A stretch of DNA of 64,000 nt, from contig JARKIF010000084.1 in NCBI GenBank assembly GCA_029378245.1, positions 1 to 64,000 of the forward strand, given 5' to 3'. Position numbers and translations under genes: made by a program. Shown here piece after piece: positions 9,227 through 18,694 of this stretch. The notes under the pieces were generated by a model that was given only the letters and a program-made list of their open reading frames with translations, made no database searches and had not been told where the DNA came from. Numbering within the stretch: the stretch's first letter is position 1; each line of letters begins with the position of its first letter. The stretch is from Roridomyces roridus (taxonomy: Eukaryota; Basidiomycota; Agaricomycetes; Agaricales; Mycenaceae).

Positions 9227-11910
9227 ATGTCCCGACTACCGCGCCCCCACTCGTCCCCCGATCCCAAAATCTCCGTGCCTTCCCTAAAGCGCAAAGCTAT
9301 CCCAGAAGAGGACGATATCAGCGAGCAACCCGCCGCCAAAAAGGGTGCTGCCGCGGGTACAGGCTTCCGTCCCAGACCGCTCCAAGCGACGACGAATGCA
9401 GCCCCGAAACCCGTCACAAGATCGACTACGACTACGGCTGCAGGCCCTTCGATGCCTCGTCCACTCACTCGACCCCGTGCACCAGCTGCCGCCCGACCCA
9501 CTGCCTCCAGCACGCGTGGGACCAGTGCACCCCCCGTCTCCAGCACCGTCGCGCGCAAGCCCTCTTCCGGCCTACCCTCCCGTGCAGGCGCCCCCGGCAC
9601 GCGTCGTATCGCCTCGGGGTCTGGCTCATCTTCCTCAACGACCGCCGCAGCCCCAGACGTCCTCACTCACCTTCACAAACGCATTGCGACACTCGAGGAC
9701 GAGCGGACGCAGGTCACGGAGAAGCTTACGACGCTTTTCGAGAACACTGCTGCTGCTGCGGCTGCTGCAGTCGCTGCCAACAACAATAACAACAACAACA
9801 GTAGCGCTGGAAACGCCGCTGCGTCCGCTGAACTCCAGCAAGAGCTCATCACGGCTCAAGTCCAGCTCGCTGGAGCCACTGCGCAGCTCAACGCTCTGCA
9901 ATCCCAGCTCACGACGGCGCAATCGCAAGTCGGTACGCTCCAGGTCGAGGTGGGCACTGCCAAAGCGGCTCTACGCGCCTGTGAGGAACGGGAGGCAGAA
10001 GCGCGCAAGGAAGTGTTGGCGCTCAAGGCCGAGGTGCTGGCGGGCAAGACGGCTGAAGCTGCTGCAAAGGATGCGGTGGGGGATTTGCAGCGCGAGCTGA
10101 GGAGGGAAGAGGAGGAGGGTGAGATTAGAGTTCGGAGGGGAGAGAGATTGTTGAGGGAGGCGAAGGATGAATGCGAAGCTCTTGAGGGGAGAGTGGCGAA
10201 GCTCAGATCCGAGTTGGCAGGGGCTGCGAATGCTGAGGTGGGCTTACAGGAGCGGTATCGGGCTCTTGCAGGGCGGGCAGAGGTTTTGCAGGGCGAGGTC
10301 GTTGCTTTCCAGCAGAAGGAGGAGGCTTGGGCGGTGGAGAGGGCGAATTGGGAGGAGGAGCGTGCAGCGTTCCGTGCTGAACAGGTTCGCGGGGAGGAGG
10401 AGAGGCGGATGCTGCATGGGATGGTGATGGAGCTCAAGGGTAACATCCGTGTCTTCTGTCGCGTCAGGCCTGTCTTGCCCTCGGAGCTCGAGGACGAGGA
10501 GGAAACGATCAGCGCGCAGATTGCGTATCCCGACTCGGGGACGCCGTACCCTACGGGGCAGAAGGAGATTGTTCTCAGCTCGACTGGGGCAGAGCGCGAG
10601 TGGGATGCAGGCATGGGAAATAAGCCACGCAAGGAGGTCTGGGGCTTTGGGTTTGACCGTGTACGTTCTTTCGCTCTTTCTCTGCTACACTCACTCATGA
10701 CGCGCGAATAGGTATTTGGCCCAAGCTCGACGCAGGCAGACCTCTTCAAGGAGATTTCGCAGCTTGCGCAGAGCTGCACGGATGGGTACAATGTGTGTAT
10801 CTTTGCGTATGGGCAGACGGGGAGTGGTAAGAGTTGGACGATGGAGGGCGGTAGTGTCAGTCTCGTTTTCTCTTCCTCTCTCCTGGCTGACGTGCCTTTG
10901 TGTAGACGGAGGATACGCAGGGTATGATTCCGCGTGCCGTGGCCCAGGTATTCCGGGTCGCGGAGGACCTCAAGGATAAAGGCTGGAGCTACACCATGGA
11001 GGGGCAGTTCCTCGAGATTGTGCGTATCTCTGTCTACTCTCTCTTCTCCCAGCTAACACTCCAAACAGTACAACGAAACGATAACAGACCTCCTCACCCC
11101 CGCCCCCGGCCCAGGCGAAAGCGCCAAGAAGCACGAGATCCACCACCACCCCGTAACGCACCTGACGACCGTCTCGGACGTCCGCACACCAAGCATCACC
11201 TCTCCCGCCGAAGCCCTTACCCTCCTCGCCGCTGCGCAAAAACGAAGGAGGGTAGCGTCGACGGGGATGAACGAGCGCAGCTCGCGCTCGCATTCCGTCT
11301 TTACTTTACGCATCCGAGGTGTGCATTCCGGAGGGGAGCAGGAGAGGGTGGGGACGCTTAATCTGGTGGATTTGGCGGGGAGTGAGCGGCTGGGGAGTTT
11401 GATGCATGGTGCGTCGTTGGGAACGTCTACGAATGGAGGGATGGGGAGGGAGGAGAAGGGGGAGAGGTTGAAGGAGACGCAAAATATCAATAGGAGTTTG
11501 AGTGCGCTTGGGGATGTGGTGGCGGCGCTGGGGAGTGGGAGTGGGGCGCATGTGCCGTATCGGAATTCCAAGGTGCGTCTTTTTTCCGTGGTATTTGGAG
11601 TTGCAGACGAATGATGACTTGCTACTATAGCTGACGTACTTGCTGCAAAATTCCCTCAGTGGCAACTCGAAGACTCTGGTGAGTGGACTGTGTAGAGCCT
11701 TTGTGTTCTTATTGACGCTGTATTCACGCAGATGGTGCTCAACCTCTCTCCGCTCGCGGCGCATCTCAACGAGTCGTTGACGAGTTTGCGGTTTGCCACC
11801 AAGGTACGTTCTGTTCCCTCAGCGGTGGTGGTGCCTGATTCATCTGTACGCAGGTTAATAATACGACGATTGGCACGGCGAAGAAGGTTCAGGTTCAGGG
11901 GACGAAGTAG
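9227..11910 (+). CDS. Kinesin-14 (C-terminal motor, Kar3/HSET-like)
   Basis: Seven exons: 9227-10660, 10712-10855, 10906-11019, 11069-11572, 11631-11678, 11732-11803, 11854-11910; introns 48-58 nt; 790 residues, all in phase. Residues 1-155 are a basic Pro/Ala/Ser/Thr-rich tail with a KRK nuclear-signal-like motif. Residues 160-400 form a long coiled coil, containing short poly-Ala and poly-Asn runs. Next is the kinesin-14 neck/motor junction [15 protein letters not shown], then the P-loop [11 protein letters not shown], switch [10 protein letters not shown] and switch [11 protein letters not shown], ending with [19 protein letters not shown] and a short tail. Kinesin-14s are minus-end-directed motors that slide and focus spindle microtubules and serve in karyogamy. 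The core motifs show no missing residues. The gene looks like conserved host sequence, unlike its surroundings. Confidence 0.95.
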
Positions 11911-12254
11911 ACTTGAGGACGAGAGAGCTGTACATATCAGGCAGACGAGCAGCTGTGTATTTTGACAATTTTTATTCTTTTTATTCGATTTTACATGGTG
12001 TACGTGCCCGCGAGCGGGAAAGAGAGGGAGGTAGGGGTGAGCTGGAGGTGGAGGTGGAGGTGGTATGGTCTGGTGGGACAAGCTCTGAAGAATGCCGCAT
12101 GTCCTGAGTAGGCAGCAAGCCGACAGTGACGAATGGACGCCAATCGCCTCATCCGGGCGACGTAGAGAGTCTGACAACCGTCAAGACGAGTGGGACGTAG
12201 ACAGAGAGCACGCACCGAATCATAAAAAGAGCAGTAGGCGACACTCTCACGGAC
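11911..12254. other. Convergent 3' ends of kinesin and Bud20 genes
   Basis: No gene seen. Contains a GAGGTG(G)-rich stretch near 12040-12062 (GGAGGTGGAGGTGGAGGTGG). Confidence 0.5.
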
Positions 12255-12835
12255 TCAGGTCGTCAGCTCAACCTCCATAGCAGGAGGCGGCACCACCACA
12301 GGTTGCTTCCTCTCCGCGCGTCCCAAGCCCGCAGCACGCTCAGACTCCTCTATCGTATACGCAGGCTCCTTGAGTTCTTTTAACCGCCGTTTGTGGACTT
12401 TGCTGCGCCAGTGGGAGTTGAGGGCCGAGTCGGTTTCGTAGTACCTTTGGGTGCATGAGAATGATAATGACAAAGGGAGAATGGGGGAGAGAGGGAGGGG
12501 AGGGAAGTAGACGTACTTGGCGCATTCGACGCAGTAGTGCTGCGCCAGTCCGGGTTTCTCAAAGTCGAGTGGCTGGGCTTCGAGTTCCGCGCGGCGCTGG
12601 AAGTGAAGCGAAGATGGGTGAGTGGTATGCTTCCATGGCGGGAAGAGGTGCGGTATATACCTTGGGATCGAGGTCTATCATTTGGATTTGGTCGAGATCT
12701 CTCGTTCTGACCTGTGGCCGTATGAGGGGGCGATGACGAGAGGACGATGGATTGCGGGGTACGTACACGGGTGCGGGCTGCTCGGTGGACATCTCTGCGG
12801 GCGTTGTGGACTCGAGAACGGCGGAGGCGGCCCAT
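12255..12835 (-). CDS. BUD20: Bud20/ZNF593-type C2H2 zinc-finger protein, pre-60S factor
   Basis: Four exons (12835-12767, 12711-12661, 12596-12517, 12444-12255), 129 residues, exact phase. It begins with a basic stretch MGRLRRSRVHNARRD, followed by RTRDLDQIQMIDLDP, the conserved Asp-rich linker. A U1-type C2H2 finger follows, CVECAKYYETDSALNSHWRSKVH, then KRRLKELKEPAYT, a signature of Bud20/ZNF593. The family shuttles with pre-60S ribosomal particles and supports their export. Length and order fit the family. The C-terminal tail (ERKQPVVVPPPAMEVELTT) is species-specific. Confidence 0.93.
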
Positions 12836-13065
12836 TTTGGATGAGGGAGGAAAATTGCTGCAGGCTGACCAAACAAACAAAGCCACAACGCATGTGTCCC
12901 GTTTTGGAAATTCTGGGCACGAGTGATTGTCCTGGCTCTTCTGAACAGATATTCATAAATCCTGGAATGTGAGATCGACGCGTTCATTTCTACAGGCCGA
13001 GAAAATAAAATACCGTTCTTTGAGCGGTCCGACAGCACTACCAAGTAAAAGAAGTACACGATAAA

Positions 13066-14649
13066 TCACTCGAACGGCAATTGTCCAGTCCACTCAGCCA
13101 CCATCGGTACAGCCCTCGGCCCGCTCACAACCAATGCATCCAATCCCTGACTCCGCAAACTCTCCAGTTTATCCAAGGCTTCCGGTAACGGTTCCAGCAC
13201 ATCCGATTCGAATTGAACAACCAACGCTGCTTGCTGCAACGCACACTCGGGAGCGGTATACCGCGACTGGAGCATGTCAGCGTACTCTGAAACGTACTCG
13301 TTTCTGGCGTGAGTGAAGAAGATTGCGTTTAGGTGAGGAGCGACTGTTTTAGTGGTGCTGTTGTCCGTCACTGCTGTGAGCGCAGACAACAACTGGTTCG
13401 TTTCCTCATTCGCGCCTGGATCGGAGCAGACGAGAACGAGGTGGTTGATAGTCGGGATTTTTTGAAGGATAGTTGTAGTTTCCGCTGACCGGGGCGCACC
13501 CTCGAGTGTGAGCCTGCGGAGAACACACGATGAGCGGGCGACGAGGGGGATGATACGAGATGCGAGATCCTGAGGCGGCACTGGCGAATCTACCTCGTGT
13601 CGGCCAGGCAGCCATACTCCGAGCTCCTCCAACCCAGGAACGGTGATGTAGTCCAAGAACTCGACGGGTGAGATGAATGCCTGGCGGAGAGATGGGAGAG
13701 TCAGACGAGGGACGTCGTGAACTGCGGTGTTGCAGATGATGTGCGCTTTGACCAGGTGAGTGGCGAGGGGTAGGATTCGCATGTGCATTTCTATCGACCC
13801 GGTCAAGTTGTAGTGCGTCAATTGGTGGACTGGTAGAGAGACGGAGGGAGAGGCGAGTTCTTCCGCGACGCACACTTGACGTAAGGACGGAGCGTTGGAG
13901 AAGCAGCTGACGCTGACGGAATCCATGTCGATATCCGCGGGGTCGTCGTCCCACTGCAACCACAGTCGACTGAGCAGGGGTACGCGATCTCGAATAGCGG
14001 CGATGGCCGGTATCAGGGGTCGCGTCACTCCCAGAACAAGTTCCTCCCAGCGTGAAGATTGCGCCGCAAGGAGCTGGAACATCTCCAGTTGCGGAGCAGC
14101 ATCGACAGTTCGGGACGGAACGAAGTAAATCCTCAAACTCCTCGCCCTTCGCATCTGAGTTTCTACGGCCTCAATAGGCCATACCACTCCACGGCTGTAG
14201 CTAAGAACGACTTGAGACCAAAGCGACGGCGTGGATATCGCGATTTCCCTCCACCTCGCGCTAATCTGCGTCACACTCCACGAAGCAAGGTCGAGCTGTC
14301 GATGCTGGACGAGCACATCGGCCAGTGGGATAGTCCAAAAGAATATTTCGGACAGAATCTCGGGTGGGAGACTTCGTATGGGTGATAACACCGCCTGGCT
14401 TTGCACACGAAGCGCAGCAAGCGAGGTGCGCTCGGCCTTGAGAGCTTCGAGACGCGTAATCTCGTCATTTAGGAGAGCCAGACGCGAGTCGAGGGCGGAG
14501 ATCGTGGATTTCGCGGCCACGCGGTCGATTTCGGTGGGGGCGTCATTCGAGTTGAGCAGCTGGTAGAGTCGGGTTCCGGGTGAGGCTGCCGTTGAGAAGT
14601 CTGCCGTGGCTCGTACGGATCCACATTGTGCGCATCGGAATGCGTTCAT
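13066..14649 (-). CDS. F-box-like protein with N-terminal Cys pair
   Basis: Single exon, 527 residues from the ATG at 14649; an ATG three codons earlier is possible. It begins with a CAQC motif, then the LLNSNDAPTEIDR block and a coiled coil (ISALDSRLALLNDEITRLEALKAERTSL). The F-box is SLPPEILSEIFFWTIP, followed by SWSVTQISARWREIAISTPSLWSQV. This order is typical of a second large agaricomycete F-box family, distinct from the 3564/5067 genes. The remainder is leucine-rich and probably the substrate-binding part. A TTTCAG directly before the ATG leaves room for a 5' exon. Confidence 0.85.
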   Translation of the reverse strand: MNAFRCAQCGSVRATADFSTAASPGTRLYQLLNSNDAPTEIDRVAAKSTISALDSRLALLNDEITRLEALKAERTSLAALRVQSQAVLSPIRSLPPEILSEIFFWTIPLADVLVQHRQLDLASWSVTQISARWREIAISTPSLWSQVVLSYSRGVVWPIEAVETQMRRARSLRIYFVPSRTVDAAPQLEMFQLLAAQSSRWEELVLGVTRPLIPAIAAIRDRVPLLSRLWLQWDDDPADIDMDSVSVSCFSNAPSLRQVCVAEELASPSVSLPVHQLTHYNLTGSIEMHMRILPLATHLVKAHIICNTAVHDVPRLTLPSLRQAFISPVEFLDYITVPGLEELGVWLPGRHEVDSPVPPQDLASRIIPLVARSSCVLRRLTLEGAPRSAETTTILQKIPTINHLVLVCSDPGANEETNQLLSALTAVTDNSTTKTVAPHLNAIFFTHARNEYVSEYADMLQSRYTAPECALQQAALVVQFESDVLEPLPEALDKLESLRSQGLDALVVSGPRAVPMVAEWTGQLPFE

Positions 14650-14816
14650 CTGAAACAAAATCAGTATCGTGGAGGGAAGAGCTGGTCGCCTACCTCGAGA
14701 TGGTGGCAGCTCGAGAGAGTGTCAAGAATGATCACATCATTCTAAATGAAGACCGTGATCGTTCGCTAGGACTCGGAGGAGGCCTATGGATTCAGTGAGT
14801 ATTTGGCCCGCTCGTC

Positions 14817-14917
14817 GGCCGTCTAGCTCAGTTGGTTAGAGCGTCGTGCTAATATGAGCCAAGCGATGCAAAATTCATATAACGCGAAGGTCTTGGGTTC
14901 GACCCCCACGATGGCCA
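14817..14917 (+). tRNA. tRNA-Ile (anticodon AAU), 27-nt intron
   Basis: Same acceptor, D, anticodon and T arms as the tRNA at 8533-8626: GGCCGTC/GATGGCC acceptor, TCGTG/CGCGA anticodon stem, AAT anticodon at 14851-14853. The intron at about 14855-14881 is longer and unrelated in sequence. A TCTTTTTC Pol III terminator follows at about 14935. Confidence 0.9.
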
Positions 14918-17040
14918 TAGTACGCATCAGCAGTCTCTTTTTCGCCTCTTCTACTGAAAACGCTGGCTTGGACAGCATCTCCAAGTATCGTTCGTAGACA
15001 TGGCTCCTGTGAAGCTTGCACCGTAATGTTCCCGTCGTCCTCAGCTCTCCAACACTGACCTTGGACTGTTGCGAGTCTGGCTTCATCCCGACTCTCCTCA
15101 GTCATGTCTCCGTCCGACTCCCGGTAGACTTGCTCTGGATCCGCCGTCGTGAGCGGTGTGTGATTCTCCTTCCTCCAGCGATTCGCGAATCCGGTGCTTT
15201 CTGGGAATTCCTCTGCAACCGGTCAATGGGATGCTTCGACCCGGTACAGATACAGCCAGAAAGTCACCTCTGATTTCTGCAGGCCACCAGCACCACGATG
15301 TACTCCAAATTTACTCCCCGGATGATAGCGATGGGAATTTTTAGAGCTGGCCAGAGTACTCATCCTTAGACTGCGACAAGGACAGACTCCTGAAAGGAAG
15401 TCGTCTACCTGAAGTTCATCTTGGAGTCGCGCTCCGCGCCGCTCAAGCCTGCGGCCGTGACACCGACATTCGAATTCCGTTGGCTGAAAGGGGATCTGAT
15501 CGTCCTGTGCTCTACCAGTGCTTGGCCAGTGCGCTCTAGCCGTCATGACTCATGTTGAAGTACATTCATTTCCAGTTCCAACTTCTTTCCGTACTTGCTT
15601 TCTAGCTGAAAGGAGTCCTTGACATCAGCGGCGCCGGTGCTATTCAGTTTCCGATTCAGAATGTTTTGGTTCTGGCTCGGTTAAACTCAGGCTCGCACAT
15701 ATATTTGGTCTCGGGAACGCAGCTATGTAATGGTGGGCAGGCCGTACTGTCCGTACTTCCAACGGGCCCAAATTAGCTTTGAACATTCAACTGATTTCTA
15801 ATCCTGACCAAGTTCGAATCCATACCGCGCTCCCCTTTCATTCAATGGTCAACGGTTCAAGATTGGGCGCCTTCGGGGGGAACGGGCACGGGCATGCGTA
15901 GTGCGGCGATTAACTACCAACCAATCTCCCGCTCGAAACATTCGGGGGTTCGATGTTCAACATTCACTATCTTGCATCTGAATCAACAGCGCGTGCCGGT
16001 AAGTTCTAACATCACTCACCCCGGCCGACTCGGGTGTCGGAGGACATACAACCGGGCACATTGTGGGCCCCTCTGACGGATATGCGATCAAAAGAAGGTC
16101 GGAAGAGAAATCTTTCCTCGATTGGCTTGGTACCGGAAGAAAAACACAGGGCAAGTTCGAATAATAATAAGCGGTGATGACCATCTCGTTTCGACCGTAG
16201 GTCTAATGGCAAGTGCATCAGCTATTCCCGCGTTAATTAAACGAGTTGAAAATCCCTTTGAGTTCAGAATGGGGATTAAGGGGGATTGGCGCTAGCATTG
16301 TATCATGCCGTGAACGATCAGGACGTTTTGTGGCTCTGAGTCTTTGTGCTGGCGACTGAACCTTTGTGCTGGCGACTGAACTAATCCATTCTGAGCTATC
16401 CTGATGGTTTTTGGTTGAACTCCCCGCTACTCCGCGTAGCGGCAACAACAACTCAACAAGTGTGTGTTATTCTGGTCCTTGGAAAATGAACTACATAGAT
16501 ATGTCAGTCAGTAAGTACTACGCGGAAATGAATTACTTACCTCACATGGGCGGCTGATAGCATTCACCGGCTCTAATCGAAATTCAAACATAGCCCGCAC
16601 ATCGAGGGTTCTTACTTAGTCCTGCCCTAGTTTTGACCTGAATCCCCGTTTCGGCCTGTCGGTAGATCCACAATCAGTCCTCAGTACTCACTGCATTCCC
16701 TGACCTCCTAGGCAGAGGGGTCTGCCGAGGCGCCTCGGCAGACCCAATCCGATCCGAGCTTGGGGCGGGGTCTGCCTGGGTCTGCCTGGGTCTGCCTGTG
16801 TCCGTTCAGGTCTGCCCTAACTCCCTCGATTCAACTTAGCGTCACTGGACGCCGACTCGCTGGATTTTGGTTGGATTCTCATCCGCCATCTGGCAGGTGT
16901 CAGTGAGGCGGTGTATGGTCGGGTGCTGTCTCTTTGTCCGTTCCCATGTGATAAGCGAGGTAAATCTCCGCCCTCCATCCGCAGTCCTTTGTCTGCAGCG
17001 ACGGAGATCAGGTTTAACCTCGAGTTGGTCTCACCGTTTC

Positions 17041-17215
17041 CAGCTAACTGCATAATTCTGGAGCACTTGTAAAAAAAAGTTTACAGCCGGTAGATGACGT
17101 TGACCTTCCTAATGAGGTCCACGCTCCACAGTGTCGACCACTGAGGGTTGCGGGAGAGCTGTCAAAGTGTGAGTGAAGTATTTTTGAGAGCGCTCCAGAA
17201 TTATGCAGTTAGCTG
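17041..17215. mobile_element. Small MITE-like element with 24-bp perfect inverted ends
   Basis: The 24 bases from 17041 (start CAGCTAACTGCATAATTC) recur exactly inverted at 17192-17215. The whole unit is 175 bp and lies inside the larger element at 16688-17838, so it would be a nested insertion. No obvious target duplication. Confidence 0.55.
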
Positions 17216-17452
17216 TCAGTGGCAACCGTGGTATTTATAACTGATGTACACCAATTAATTACTTGTAAGTATACGGACCGAGCGGCGGCGAGTACGAACC
17301 CAAGTGTGGCCCCAACCTGGGGCCCGACCTGGGCAGAGTCTGCCCGGAGGGACATAGACCCCACCTAGGCAGACATAGCCCGACCTAGGCCCAGTTGGGT
17401 CGGGCAGACCTCGCTTAGGCACATCGGCAGACCTCGGCAGACATAGCCCGAT

Positions 17453-17817
17453 CTAGGCAGGGTCTGCCAGGACCCCCGACGACCCCCTGAGATCCCTGAG
17501 CACCGTGCGGGTAAAAATGGCACCTTTCTGGCCAGATGCCAGATGCCAACCTGTCAAAAAGTTGGCGGTGTGGGAAAACAAAAACGGGTAAAAACTGACC
17601 CATTTTCGTCGACATTTCCGAAAAAGTGCTCCAATCAGACCCATTTTTTTGGTAGGGGATGCGGACTGGTCTGAAACGTTCAAAACTGCAGTTTGATGGC
17701 GAAAATCGGACGTTGATGCCGTCAAAACGGCTAATTGATCGCATCAAAGTGCGGGTAAAAATGGGGGGTCCCGGCATCAGGCCTCTGAGGGGGTCGTCGG
17801 GGGTCCTGGTCTGCCTA
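17453..17817. repeat. Fold-back arms at the right end of the 16688 element
   Basis: CTAGGCAG...CCAGGACCCCCGACGACCCCCT near 17453-17495 is repeated inverted near 17780-17817. Both arms are followed inward by GTGCGGGTAAAAATGG in direct orientation (about 17512 and 17750). This makes a hairpin of about 365 bp. Confidence 0.55.
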
Positions 17818-17841
17818 GGGGGCCACGGAATGCAGTGACTC

Positions 17842-18200
17842 CGTGCCGTATTAGTAAATTGAACTCTGTTATTGAAAATTAGACACACGGGTCGGCGCCG
17901 GCCTATTGCAACACATCGAGCACAAGTACGTGCTCAGTGCTCAACCATCATCTGCTCCGTGAATCACTTTGCATTGCGCCGTGCAGTCGATGTCGGGGCT
18001 ATCAATGTCGTTCGTCGGCGCGCCCGAGCGCCGTATTAGTAAATTCAGCTGAGGTTGAATGCTCGATGCGTTTCAATAAGCCGACGCGTACGTCTGATAC
18101 AAGTACCTCCTCAGCCACCATCTGCTCCGTGAACCACTTTGCATTGCGGCGCCGTGGAGTCGATATCGGGGTTATCAATTTGGTTGGTCGACGCACTCGA
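17842..18200. repeat. About 180-bp imperfect tandem repeat, two copies
   Basis: GTATTAGTAAATT and the following CATCTGCTCCGTGAA(T/C)CACTTTGCATTGCG block occur at 17847/17948 and again at 18033/18119, with diverged sequence between. No coding content recognised. Confidence 0.6.
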
Positions 18201-18694
18201 GCGTTTCAACTAGATGGATGTATATCGCGCGCGGCGGCTGCCATGATCGGTGAATGCGACGTTGATTTGCAAGGGGTACGCGTCTTTACGGAAAAATCCC
18301 AGATAAGCACCACAGTTAGACTGTTTTACTATTCGCGACGGGCCGTGCCTGGACGGTACGGTACATCTTGCCCTAAGCGATCGGCAGAAACTCGGGTCGG
18401 GGTACGAGCAGTCCTCACTGATTCGTGAACAATCCTCTGCTCGGTAGAGGGGGCCTTTCTTCGCACTGTAGAGTTTCTTACCCGGTAGGTATGACACGCC
18501 CGCCGCTGTGGCCAACTGCAAAACGTAATTAGCATCCCACGGCCGCAACTACTTGTGGTAAAAGATTACCGCTTCTTTCGGTGGACCTGCCCGGGCAATT
18601 TCATCGCCGAGAGCACTATATAATGAAATTCAAAATCGCTCCAAAATGCATCCCACATTCCTCACCGTATCGCAGCAGAGGCTTGACAGTCTAC

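Larger units (their letters stand above)
16688..17838. mobile_element. Non-autonomous DNA element with about 28-bp imperfect terminal inverted repeats
   Basis: The left end TCACTGCATTCC...CCTAGGCAGA (from 16688) is matched in inverse at the right end (to 17838, ...GGAATGCAGTGA). The interior is rich in GGTCTGCC/GGCAGACC motifs near both ends and includes a 28-bp perfect palindrome centred on GGCGCC (16718-16745) and three tandem TCTGCCTGGG units (16771-16798). No coding sequence. No clear target duplication seen. Confidence 0.5.
14918..18694. other. Gene-poor region with repeats
   Basis: No intact gene. Near 14935-15550 the minus strand has short Arg/Ser-rich open frames (including one ending near the tRNA) that resemble a decayed gene but match nothing I recognise. 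A 22-bp tandem duplication (TTTGTGCTGGCGACTGAAC) lies near 16341-16382. The rest is dominated by the elements listed separately at 16688-18200. Confidence 0.5.

Noticed and set aside
9166..10791. Minus-strand and alternative-frame open frames over the kinesin first exon
   Set aside because: Shadows of the GC-rich coiled-coil coding sequence; the kinesin model accounts for the whole region.
18581..18694. PKS start at 18623 or earlier
   Set aside because: The added residues do not resemble a SAT start. The family begins shortly before the VPFFAGHGS segment.
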